In this document: positions 28,242 to 36,703 of the stretch, in pieces | How positions within the stretch are numbered: the stretch's first letter is position 1 | Layout of the letters: each line of letters begins with the position of its first letter | Source: Flavobacterium sp. HBTb2-11-1 | GTDB lineage: Bacteria > Bacteroidota > Bacteroidia > Flavobacteriales > Flavobacteriaceae | NCBI RefSeq assembly: GCF_009826975.1 | Contig: NZ_WUMO01000005.1 | Coordinates: forward strand, 248,001-312,000 | Reading direction: 5' to 3' | DNA: 64,000 nt | Translations under genes and position numbers: made by a program | The notes under the pieces: generated by a model | The model's database searches: none | Seen by the model: the letters and a program-made list of their open reading frames with translations, nothing else | What the model was told of the DNA's origin: nothing

Positions 28242-30317
28242 TTAAAATTTCACGGTATAGAAATCCATCTTAGACATTCTTCCATCTTTGAACAATGCTC
28301 GTATTCCGTATTTATAAGTTGTATTAATTGTTAATGTTGGATCTGATAATTTTCTAGTTTCAGATTTTACCATTTGAATTAATTGCAAAGGTTCTGCATT
28401 TGTAGCTTTGTATATTTCAAAACTTTCTACTCCAGCTTCATCATAGCTCCAAGACAAGTCAATACTTTTTGTAGTTGTATTTGCTTGCGCAAAGAATCCT
28501 TTTACAGCTGGTTTTACGGTATAATTTGGAACAAATAGAGCAATTTCTGGAGACGGCTTAGAAACTAGTTCGCTTTCATCTTTTGCATAAATGGCATATC
28601 TGTAAGTAGAGCCTTCTTTTGCTTTTTTATCTTGATAAGCTTCAGATTTATCTGTGCCACTCCATATTAATTCCCATTTTTCCTGATCATTTTCTTTTCG
28701 ATAAAGCTGATGTGACTTTACATCTTCACTTTGGCTGTTTGCCCATTCTAAAAATACGGCTCCGTCTTTTACCTCATATTTTGTAAAAACAGGAGAAGCA
28801 GGTGGAATAACATCTGGTTTTTTTACAATTAAAGTTTCTGAAAAAGGAGACATGTTATATCGGTAATCTACAGCTATAATACGATAGTAAACCTTACTGT
28901 TTAAACTTTTAAGAATTACTTTGTCTTCAAAAGTGTTCTTTTCATGAGGGCTGACTGTCAATTGGCTAAATTCTTCTTCGGCAGTATTTCCTTTGTAAAC
29001 GCGATATCCTAAAAGGTCTTTTTCTTTATTTGGAGCCCAAGATAATTTTACAACACCCAAACTATCAATTGTAGCTTTTAGGCCAATTGGCTTTGCAGGC
29101 GGAATAGAATCAACAGGCTGAACTAGCATAGGAAAAGAAGTTCTGCTATTTCCATTTTTTCCAACGGCCGTAATGGTAAAGTAATTCGTAGCAAGTAATT
29201 TATTATAAGTTACAGAACGATCTTTTGCTGGAATATTTTTGATTACTTTGACATATTTATCATCGTCGTAATCAGAACGGTTAAGCTCGAACCCAGAAAT
29301 TTCATTATTCCCTTCTTCCGGAAATTCCCAAGTTAATGTAACAGTAGAATCGTCTTTGAAATCTTTTACCGTTAAGTGCGGAACATATTTCAATAAAGCT
29401 TTTCCTTTTCCAGAAACAACCTCTGAATAGGGGCCTAGCTCACCAAAAGGAGAAATTCCTTGAATACGATAATTATATGAAGTATTATTTGCTATAGAAT
29501 CAACATAAAAAATTCTATTATTGTTTGCATTTTCTTGACTTAAGCTTGTGTATGGTTTTTCTGTGATTCTTTTGTAATTAATTTTATCAGTAGAACGTTC
29601 CACATAGTAGCTTCCATAAATATGAGATAGAATTTTAAAATTCCAACTTAACATAGTGCTATTGTCAGTAAAATGTGCTGTTAGATCCATTGGTTTTGGT
29701 AATGGCTCATATTCTTTTAAGCTAACAAATACTCCTCCATAAACAATGCTTAACTCTTTTTCGGGCACATTTGAGGAAATTCGATAGGCATATTTTTCGT
29801 TTTGCTTTACATTTTTGTCTTCAAAACCTAAACCTGCTTTTTTAGCAACTTCAAAATCTTTATCAGCTGTATATAATGCAAATGTGAAACGCTGTTCAGC
29901 TTCTTCAGAAAGATTTACAATAGATTCTAAATTATCAGCTCCAGTCACGCTAAAGCTTTCTCCAAAAATTGCTTGAGCAATAATGGCGGCATTATCATTT
30001 TCATCAATTAATTTTTCCCATGTCTCTACTGGTTCTGGTTTAAAAGCTTCAGCTAAAACTACACGTTCTGGTTTTGCCAGTGTTTTGTTGTCTCTTGTAA
30101 CGGTAAATCGTTCAATTAAATAACCGTAAGTATTTAATTTTTTCCAAGCAATAGGAGTATTTACTGCCCAACGTAATAAAATGCGGTCTTTTTGAACTCT
30201 AGCAATTACTTGGATTTCGTTCTTTTTTTCTATGTCATTATTTTCCTTAGAATTGTTTTGGGCAATTCCAGAAAAATTGAAAATTAAAGAAAGGATAAAG
30301 AAAAATTTGAACTTCAT
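28242..30317 (-). CDS. Secreted multi-fibronectin type III domain protein
   Basis: The 691 residues begin with a signal peptide (MKFKFFFILSLIFNFSGIAQ). Several Fn3-type units are visible from about residue 210: MDLTAHFTDNSTMLSWNFKI, VTLTWEFPEEGNNEISGFEL, GVVKLSWAPNKEKDLLGYRV, AVFLEWANSQSEDVKSHQLY and SIDLSWSYDEAGVESFEIYK. The first 200 residues are a separate domain that begins with a strand IQVIARVQKDRILLRWAV. No enzyme motif and no sorting domain were seen. It starts 2 bp after the 1564-residue protein, so the two are almost certainly co-translated. A structural or scaffolding role is inferred. Confidence 0.75.
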   Translation of the reverse strand: MKFKFFFILSLIFNFSGIAQNNSKENNDIEKKNEIQVIARVQKDRILLRWAVNTPIAWKKLNTYGYLIERFTVTRDNKTLAKPERVVLAEAFKPEPVETWEKLIDENDNAAIIAQAIFGESFSVTGADNLESIVNLSEEAEQRFTFALYTADKDFEVAKKAGLGFEDKNVKQNEKYAYRISSNVPEKELSIVYGGVFVSLKEYEPLPKPMDLTAHFTDNSTMLSWNFKILSHIYGSYYVERSTDKINYKRITEKPYTSLSQENANNNRIFYVDSIANNTSYNYRIQGISPFGELGPYSEVVSGKGKALLKYVPHLTVKDFKDDSTVTLTWEFPEEGNNEISGFELNRSDYDDDKYVKVIKNIPAKDRSVTYNKLLATNYFTITAVGKNGNSRTSFPMLVQPVDSIPPAKPIGLKATIDSLGVVKLSWAPNKEKDLLGYRVYKGNTAEEEFSQLTVSPHEKNTFEDKVILKSLNSKVYYRIIAVDYRYNMSPFSETLIVKKPDVIPPASPVFTKYEVKDGAVFLEWANSQSEDVKSHQLYRKENDQEKWELIWSGTDKSEAYQDKKAKEGSTYRYAIYAKDESELVSKPSPEIALFVPNYTVKPAVKGFFAQANTTTKSIDLSWSYDEAGVESFEIYKATNAEPLQLIQMVKSETRKLSDPTLTINTTYKYGIRALFKDGRMSKMDFYTVKF

Positions 30318-30319
30318 TA

Positions 30320-33300
30320 TTAAATTGATTTATTGAATGTGAATACTGAACTGCTTCCCAATTGTCCTCCTGGAAGAGTGTAATTCAGTTTTATGTTATA
30401 GGTTCCTTGTTTGATATAAGGGAATTTTCCGTTAATGATGTAATCATACTTCGTAATCATTTGTTGATTCAAAGTGTTTAAATATTTGTTAACCACTTTA
30501 TATCTCAAATTGACAAAATCTGTTTTATAATAATATGGCAGATTATATCGGAAAGGCAGATATTCCTTTAACATATAGCTTGTTGGATTATTGATGAGAT
30601 AATCCTGGTACCATGCTAAAGTTTCTACACCTTTTGTTGGAGGAACACCAAGAGAGGAGTTACTTCTATCAAATTGGAAATCATTTTCTAGAGGATATCC
30701 TTGGTAAACTAAAGGGAAAATTTCATTTTTGTAGTAACTGTCATCTAATATTGCTTCAGTATTGATTAAAGGAACATACATTGTTTTTGCATTTCCTATA
30801 ATCTCAATTTCATCAAAAGGTTCAGTTGAGCTGTTTAGCGACTGTAAAGCATGAACATCAGAGTAGATAATTTCTACTAGGGTCTGTTTTGGCTTTTTAG
30901 CCGCCATTTTTTCAGCGAAACTATTGTATTGGCTTGTATTGAAATTATATTGCAATAATTCAACACCATCTCCACCAGTTACAACTTCTGCCAGTTTACT
31001 ATCCTTTATCTCAACATTTGCATTTTCACCCAAATCTTGTTTAGTATAGCTTTCTTTTAAATTGCTATTGACATCGCTTTTTGTTTCGAGCGTCATTAAG
31101 GAAATATTATAAGTCTTAGACGTTTGTAACACTGGCAAGTCTATGCTTACTTTTCTTAGAGTGCTATTATAAGTTATTGTTCCTGTACTCGAAGCTGTTC
31201 CCGTTTTATAGAATGCTTTTTGAGACTGTCCTTGTTTTAATTCAAATAAGTAAGGTTGTCCTTGTTTTAGCACTATATATGCTTGTTTGGATTCATTTTG
31301 ATAAACATATTTCTGGTCTATTACAGGATAGCAATACGCGATATTAGTTACAGGAATATTGTTTGGTGCAAGTCCTGTAGTGAAATTTCGAGCCTCAGTT
31401 TCAGTGGCAATCTGTCCATCGTCATAAACTGTTTTCCACGCTCCATTAGTAAATTCCTGAAAACTTACTTTTACCGTACTCACTAGATTTGAATTCGGCG
31501 GAAATACATCAAAAGGAGTGAAGCTTAATAAATCTTTAGTTTGGTTCCATGTGATTTCTCCCGGAATAATGACACCATCTTTTTTAACAGTATATTCTTC
31601 TAATTTGAGCTTATATGTCTTAACACCAGAATCTTCTTCTAATGTAAAGCTCTTTTCTACTGGAAAATTAAATCCAACTTGAGGAACTGCAAAAACACTA
31701 ACATCTTTTGTACCTTCTGCTGGAGTAATGTCAGCAATTGTTTTTAAGCCACCTAAGGGAGCATCATTAAGAAATTCGCATTGCTTACCAAATTCTAATT
31801 TAAACCTGAAACTGCCTTTTATCGCACCTCCTAGTAAGTTGAAATAACCTCCAAGATAACCTCGAATCCAGACGGGGTTTGGTAGTTTAGCCTGTAAAAG
31901 AACTGCACCGCCACCTTTTATGATGGATATTTTCTTTTTAATCATAAACAATTTAATCTTGATTCCCAGTTCTCCCTGCAAATAAGCATAAGATTGTCCG
32001 TTAGCATACCATCCATTTAAACCAATTTGCCCCGAACCTTTACATTGTGCTTCGCCATAATCTTTCACCATAATATCAAACCCAAATCCGCATTGGAAGT
32101 TGGCATAAAATACCAGAAAAGTTAAATCTCCTGTTTTTAAACTAAAATCAGATCCAAATGCAAAACCTTTGCCAGAAGCTATGCTATTTTCATCTCTCAT
32201 ATAATCGAGAGATTCTGCACTAACCCCAAGAATTTGGGCAACAATAGATGGTGGAGGAGGACTTGCGGGAATATCATCTCCAATCATAAAATAGCCTCCA
32301 GCTTCAACTTCAAAAGATCCAATAGCCAGTTTTATTCCTAAACGATCTGTTGGAGTTCCCATTCTGATATACCATTTGTCCGGTGCAAAATGTAGTACTG
32401 CCCACCCAGCTCTGTTGCCAGATGCTCGACCTTTAATAAAACCTCCAGGAGTATCTATATACAAGTCAAAAGTTCCGTGAAGAGTTTTAGATCTAAAATC
32501 ATATTCGATTGCTGCAAATGCATTGATTCCCATACGCGCTTTAACATCTGTAGGGTACAATTGCTCGGCCGCTTTAGAAAGATTTGAAGTTTTTAGTGCC
32601 TCTAATGCAACTGATGACATTAAAGATTCATTTTCAGTTACAGTTTTTAAAGCTTCTGTTAATTCTGATGCTCCAGGTATTTCGAAAGTTTGCATTACGT
32701 GTCCTTCACCATAAATACTGATTCGGTTTATACCTCCATGTGTATTAAATGCAATTTCGAATCCAGCACCACCCCAAAAAGCATCTGCAGTAGCAGTACC
32801 TGCAAATTTAATCATGGCTTTAACTCCAAGTCCGGAATCGATATCTGGAACATAGTTAGAACCAGAAGCGACAAAACTGTTGCTAAATCCGTCTTTTTTC
32901 ATTTTGTAGTAAGCGCCACCGCCAAATCCTTTAAAGGTAATAGCGCCTGCCGGAATATTCAGGTTGTCGACCATTGCATCAACATACCAATATCTAAAGC
33001 TTTTTGAACCAAATATAGCATTGGCTTCAACAGAAATTCCTCCTGTAAAATCGGCGCCCAGCATTCCTTTGAATCCATTTCCGTAAATAGGATCATTGTC
33101 TAATATGGTAATGCTTCCTTTAAATTTAACTCCTCCAAGATCGGCAGCAACTTTAATTTCTTCAAATTTAAGACGGTCGAATTTCCATTTCTGAATTCCT
33201 TCTTCAGGAGCAAATTTTCCAATAACATAGAATTTTGTCTGGCCATTAAATTGATCCTTCATTAAGTTGATAGCTAAATCGACTTTTAAGCTTGCCGATT

Positions 33301-35014
33301 CAGTGTTGGCTATTAAAGCAATCTCATTTATGGTAACAGGAAAGTTACTAACCTTTGCGTCATCTTCCTTTATGTTTTTATACCCAAAATAATCTGCAGT
33401 AATAATTGGATTAACAGTTTGAAGAGTTAGATTTTGAAATATAATTCCTTTGAAAACAGCAGTTTCTTTTTCATCCGCTGCGTTTTCTCCTTCTGTTTTC
33501 TCTTTTACTCCAGCAACAGCTTCAGCAGCGGTTACAGGTTTGTTACTCGCTTTAAGCGAAAGAGTTCCGTATAGGACGGCTTTTGGTAAAAATTTGCCTT
33601 CTTTTACTTTTAGTTCTACGTAAGAGTTCTTTTCTAAGTTAGCTTTACCTTTAAAAACCTGAAAGCAAATATCGTTAGTAACCTCAGCTTTTAAAAGATA
33701 TTCATTGTCAATGGTATTAAAAAGAGCTGTATATCCAAGTTCTCCTCTCGCGTCTGATGTGCATTGTCCCGAGGAAACTGGTAAAACAATTCCGCCATTA
33801 AATCCTGCAGAAACAAGAGAGTTAGCTCTAAAGCCTAATTCAATATGATTTACAGAAAACTGCCATCCAGAAGCATTTCCTTCATTAATATTTAAGATAT
33901 TGTCTCCAGAAAAAACACCAGAAACTCCCATTCTGTCAATTAACAGATTGGTAGCTTGGAATGTAATTCGTTCGTTTGTGCCTTTCTTTTTAAATTGGGA
34001 TGGTAAAACTAATTTTAAAGACTGAACATAAAATCCACGCCATAGTTTTTCATTTCCAGGCACTAGATAATCCTTTTCATAATCTTTTGGCCAAACAATA
34101 TTACTTGAATTTCTCAAATCGCTCATATCAATGACCGCTCTGTTCAGTTCAAAACAATACCCAGGATGTTTAGTCAATTGAAAAGTAGGTAGGCTGATAT
34201 CAATCAAAATATCATTCCAGTTGCCAACAACAGCCTTAAATTTTGCCGTTACACGACTATCACCAGCAATAGGATTATAAGCTGAATCAACAGGCTCAAG
34301 CATAGTTCTTGAGAATAGAACCTCTGCATCTACACCAAGTTCCTTAAAACCGTTACAATCAATAGTGACATAGGTCTTGTTTGTAACAGTACCGGTGGCC
34401 ATTTCCATACCGCCTTTTAAAACCAAAAGCGTTTTATCGCCAAACATCTGAATTGGCACATCACCCAGTAAAACTAGATTAGTGTCACCAACTAGGCCCC
34501 CTTTATGAGAAAGTTTGATATTATTGGCTCCAAAAAATAATTCTTTTCTATTTCCTTGTGAATCTGTTTGCGGAAGTACAATTTTTACAAAAGCCGTTAA
34601 TTCAGTATATTGAGGAGTAAATTTGGCATTGCTAATCCCTAAAGAATATTGAATGCCGCCAATAGTTTTTTTAATTCCTATTGGTAGCATTGTTAGATTT
34701 TTAGGTTCTAAATAATCGGTAAGATTATCGTTTTTCTCGATTTCATTGAAAACCTCTTTTGCTTTTTCAAGAAATTGATTGGTTGGATCACTTACAGGGT
34801 AATTTTTCGCTATAAATGAGCTCGTAAATTCGCTTTCGGTAACGCCGTTGAATGTGCTTTTTACAACTTGCTGATCAAGTATTGACTGTTTTGGATTGCT
34901 CTTTTTAACATTTGAAATAGTATCAATGTTCGAGTTTGAAAAACAGTTAATACTTGATAAAAATAAAACTATACTAAATACAAAAGAATGAAACTTTGAA
35001 GTAATTTTTTTCAA
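30320..35014 (-). CDS. Large exported beta-rich protein of unknown function, first gene of the toxin operon
   Basis: The 1564 residues start with a signal peptide (to about residue 28, SINCFS). The middle (about 600-1130) is Gly- and aromatic-rich with alternating strands (KGFGGGAYYKMKKDGFSNSF, GYFMIGDDIPASPPPP, LGGYFNLLGGAIKGSFRFKL), reminiscent of self-assembling or barrel-like beta structures. The C-terminal 400 residues contain Ig-like strands. No domain family was recognised and no T9SS sorting domain is present. It is the promoter-proximal gene of the minus-strand operon. Its size and conserved-looking composition suggest a core structural part of the system, but that is inference. Confidence 0.6.
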   Translation of the reverse strand: MKKITSKFHSFVFSIVLFLSSINCFSNSNIDTISNVKKSNPKQSILDQQVVKSTFNGVTESEFTSSFIAKNYPVSDPTNQFLEKAKEVFNEIEKNDNLTDYLEPKNLTMLPIGIKKTIGGIQYSLGISNAKFTPQYTELTAFVKIVLPQTDSQGNRKELFFGANNIKLSHKGGLVGDTNLVLLGDVPIQMFGDKTLLVLKGGMEMATGTVTNKTYVTIDCNGFKELGVDAEVLFSRTMLEPVDSAYNPIAGDSRVTAKFKAVVGNWNDILIDISLPTFQLTKHPGYCFELNRAVIDMSDLRNSSNIVWPKDYEKDYLVPGNEKLWRGFYVQSLKLVLPSQFKKKGTNERITFQATNLLIDRMGVSGVFSGDNILNINEGNASGWQFSVNHIELGFRANSLVSAGFNGGIVLPVSSGQCTSDARGELGYTALFNTIDNEYLLKAEVTNDICFQVFKGKANLEKNSYVELKVKEGKFLPKAVLYGTLSLKASNKPVTAAEAVAGVKEKTEGENAADEKETAVFKGIIFQNLTLQTVNPIITADYFGYKNIKEDDAKVSNFPVTINEIALIANTESASLKVDLAINLMKDQFNGQTKFYVIGKFAPEEGIQKWKFDRLKFEEIKVAADLGGVKFKGSITILDNDPIYGNGFKGMLGADFTGGISVEANAIFGSKSFRYWYVDAMVDNLNIPAGAITFKGFGGGAYYKMKKDGFSNSFVASGSNYVPDIDSGLGVKAMIKFAGTATADAFWGGAGFEIAFNTHGGINRISIYGEGHVMQTFEIPGASELTEALKTVTENESLMSSVALEALKTSNLSKAAEQLYPTDVKARMGINAFAAIEYDFRSKTLHGTFDLYIDTPGGFIKGRASGNRAGWAVLHFAPDKWYIRMGTPTDRLGIKLAIGSFEVEAGGYFMIGDDIPASPPPPSIVAQILGVSAESLDYMRDENSIASGKGFAFGSDFSLKTGDLTFLVFYANFQCGFGFDIMVKDYGEAQCKGSGQIGLNGWYANGQSYAYLQGELGIKIKLFMIKKKISIIKGGGAVLLQAKLPNPVWIRGYLGGYFNLLGGAIKGSFRFKLEFGKQCEFLNDAPLGGLKTIADITPAEGTKDVSVFAVPQVGFNFPVEKSFTLEEDSGVKTYKLKLEEYTVKKDGVIIPGEITWNQTKDLLSFTPFDVFPPNSNLVSTVKVSFQEFTNGAWKTVYDDGQIATETEARNFTTGLAPNNIPVTNIAYCYPVIDQKYVYQNESKQAYIVLKQGQPYLFELKQGQSQKAFYKTGTASSTGTITYNSTLRKVSIDLPVLQTSKTYNISLMTLETKSDVNSNLKESYTKQDLGENANVEIKDSKLAEVVTGGDGVELLQYNFNTSQYNSFAEKMAAKKPKQTLVEIIYSDVHALQSLNSSTEPFDEIEIIGNAKTMYVPLINTEAILDDSYYKNEIFPLVYQGYPLENDFQFDRSNSSLGVPPTKGVETLAWYQDYLINNPTSYMLKEYLPFRYNLPYYYKTDFVNLRYKVVNKYLNTLNQQMITKYDYIINGKFPYIKQGTYNIKLNYTLPGGQLGSSSVFTFNKSI

Positions 35015-35183
35015 TTTATAGTAGGTTTGGTTATGTGTTTTGAGATAAGGCTATAAAGAAGAAAAGAATGCTTTGAGAATAAACTTGCGAAATTCTAATC
35101 TTGAAAGCAATGTTTAAGAAAGTAAAGTTATTTTCATAAATCTGATTTGGGTTTTAAAACGTAATAGATTGTTAAAATTTCGC

Positions 35184-35191
35184 CAAAAATA
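35184..35191 (-). promoter_or_regulatory. Possible -7 box of the eleven-gene operon
   Basis: Minus-strand TATTTTTG fits TAnnTTTG and lies 170 bp upstream of the first start codon. The nearest TTTG upstream is only 14 bp away, shorter than usual, so the assignment is weak. No other TAnnTTTG match was seen in 35015-35280. Confidence 0.3.
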
Positions 35192-35248
35192 AACTTTTAA
35201 TTAGACAAAACATTACGGGTTTCCACATTTTGTGAAGAAAAAATAAAA

Positions 35249-35272
35249 AGGCCTTCCAAAATTGGAAGGCCT
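35249..35272 (-). terminator. Intrinsic terminator after the small Pro/Lys-rich lipoprotein gene
   Basis: An 11-bp perfect stem (35249-35259 with 35262-35272) is followed on the minus strand by a T-rich run. It insulates the toxin operon from the upstream gene. Confidence 0.85.
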
Positions 35273-35279
35273 GTGCTTA

Positions 35280-35483
35280 TTATCTTTTTTTCTGTTGACC
35301 TGGAGCATATGCTTTGGCGCTTTGGTCTCCAGTCATTTTTTTGGCTTGTCCTGGTGGTATTTTACCTGGGGCAGGGTGTGGGCTGCGAGTGTGTACATGT
35401 GCGCTACAGCTAATAACGCTTAGTGCTAAGAACAAAAGAACCAGTACTACTACGGCAATTCGTGTGATTTTTGATGTTTGCAT
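35280..35483 (-). CDS. Small exported lipoprotein-like protein, Pro/Gly/Lys-rich
   Basis: The 67 residues have a hydrophobic segment (VVVLVLLFLALSVISC) ending in a lipobox-like Cys at about residue 26, so it is probably a lipoprotein. The mature part is short and basic, with SPHPAPGKIPPGQAKKM and KAYAPGQQKKR. Similar small proteins in flavobacteria are often labelled 'quinol oxidase subunit 4', a name for which nothing in this sequence gives support. It has its own -7 box and terminator, so it is a single-gene unit. Function unknown. Confidence 0.7.
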   Translation of the reverse strand: MQTSKITRIAVVVLVLLFLALSVISCSAHVHTRSPHPAPGKIPPGQAKKMTGDQSAKAYAPGQQKKR

Positions 35484-35512
35484 TTTTAGTTTTAATTTTA
35501 TTTGAGGTATTG

Positions 35513-35520
35513 CAAATATA
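35513..35520 (-). promoter_or_regulatory. -7 box for the small lipoprotein gene
   Basis: Minus-strand TATATTTG is an exact TAnnTTTG match 30-37 bp upstream of the start codon at 35483. A -33 TTTG is not evident. Confidence 0.45.
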
Positions 35521-35650
35521 ATCGAAATGTTATCTTTTGAAGTATTTAAGCTTAGTTTAAAATGAGTCCAAATAACGTATCCATTTCACGCTGAATAATG
35601 GTTTGCTTTTTGTTTTTACAGTTATTTAAGTAAAGTTCTTCAAAAAACAG

Positions 35651-35680
35651 AAAAGCTCCAGAAAAATCCAGAGCTTTTTT
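35651..35680. terminator. Intrinsic terminator after yebC
   Basis: An 8-bp stem AAAAGCTC/GAGCTTTT (35651-35658 with 35671-35678) has A-rich flank on the left (35642-35647), giving a T-rich run after the hairpin on the minus strand. Confidence 0.75.
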
Positions 35681-35702
35681 TAAAATATATTTTATAGAAA
35701 GA

Positions 35703-36416
35703 TTAATCTTCTTTCATGGTATGATAAACGTTCATTACGTCATCATCTTCTTCGATTTTTTCGATCAATTTCTCAACGTCAGCGATTTGAGCTTCAGTTA
35801 ATTCTTTTGTGATTTGAGGAATACGCTCAAAACCAGAAGAAAGGATTTCAAGACCTCTGTTTTCTAATTCTTTCTGTAAAGCACCAAAACTTCCAAAAGG
35901 AGCATAGATTAAGATTCCGTCTTCGTCTTCAAAAACCTCTTCAGCACCAAAATCGATAAGTTCTAATTCTAATTCCTCAGCATCGATACCATCTTTTGCA
36001 ATTCTAAAGTTGCAAGTATGGTCAAACATAAACTCAACAGAACCTTGAGTTCCCATTGTTCCATTACATTTGTTGAAATAGCTACGGATGTTGGCTACCG
36101 TTCTGTTATTATTATCAGAAGCAGTTTCAATCAAGATTGCAATTCCGTGAGGAGCGTATCCTTCAAACAAAATTTCTTTATAGTTAGCAGTATCTTTATT
36201 ACTTGCATTTTTAATCGCGCGCTCCACATTGTCCTTAGGCATGTTAGCGGCTTTTGCATTTTGAATAACAGCTCTTAATCTAGAATTGGCGTCTGGGTTT
36301 GGTCCGCCTTCTTTAACAGCCATTACGATATCTTTACCAATTCTGGTAAATGTTTTGGCCATTGCTGACCAACGTTTCATTTTTCTTCCTTTTCTAAATT
36401 CGAACGCTCTTCCCAT
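35703..36416 (-). CDS. yebC: YebC/PmpR family regulator or translation factor
   Basis: The 237 residues match the family from end to end: the N-terminal MGRAFEFRKGRKMKRWSAMA with the A-K-T-F-T-R-I-G-K-D segment, then GGPNPDANSRLRAVIQNAKA, the NMPKDNVERAIKNA motif and YEGYAPHGIAILIE-like words (here EILFEGYAPHGIAI). The family is described as DNA-binding regulators and, more recently, as factors that relieve ribosome stalling. It is a single-gene unit with a good promoter (36440-36469) and terminator. Assignment is firm; the exact role in this organism is not shown by sequence. Confidence 0.93.
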   Translation of the reverse strand: MGRAFEFRKGRKMKRWSAMAKTFTRIGKDIVMAVKEGGPNPDANSRLRAVIQNAKAANMPKDNVERAIKNASNKDTANYKEILFEGYAPHGIAILIETASDNNNRTVANIRSYFNKCNGTMGTQGSVEFMFDHTCNFRIAKDGIDAEELELELIDFGAEEVFEDEDGILIYAPFGSFGALQKELENRGLEILSSGFERIPQITKELTEAQIADVEKLIEKIEEDDDVMNVYHTMKED

Positions 36417-36439
36417 TTCTAATTTTTAGTTTTGTGATG

Positions 36440-36469
36440 CAAAAATAAGGTTTTCCTAATTTTTACAAA
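36440..36469 (-). promoter_or_regulatory. Bacteroidota-type promoter for yebC
   Basis: Minus-strand TTTG at 36469-36466, 18 bp spacer, then TATTTTTG at 36447-36440. Both boxes match the TTTG/TAnnTTTG consensus, giving a start near 36434 and a leader of about 18 nt. Confidence 0.6.
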
Positions 36470-36529
36470 AACAAAATTGTTCTTTTTTGTTTCAAGTTTC
36501 AAGGCATCAAGTTACTCGGTTTGTGTTGA

Positions 36530-36675
36530 ATTTAACCGCAAAGTACGCAATCCCGATAGCTATCGGGAACGCAAAGGACGCAAAGAAATTTTTAAGTTAA
36601 GCTATAAAATAAAAAAATCACAAAGCTATATAAATAAAACTTTGCTCCCGATAGTTGTGGGATTGCTAAAAACAT
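36530..36675. repeat. CCCGATAGCTATCGGG palindrome with GCAAAG modules
   Basis: A 16-bp perfect palindrome at 36552-36567 is flanked by CGCAAAGTACGCAAT and ACGCAAAGGACGCAAAG. A degraded half-copy (TCCCGATAGTTGTGGGATTGC) lies at about 36645-36665. The same palindrome recurs at 44757-44772. Confidence 0.7.
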
Positions 36676-36703
36676 AGAACCTCAGCATCTTAGAACTTAA
36701 AGA

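Noticed and set aside
36477..36677. A possible 66-residue plus-strand protein between yebC and prc
   Set aside because: It crosses the CCCGATAGCTATCGGG palindrome and GCAAAG modules, and the translation has no recognisable pattern.
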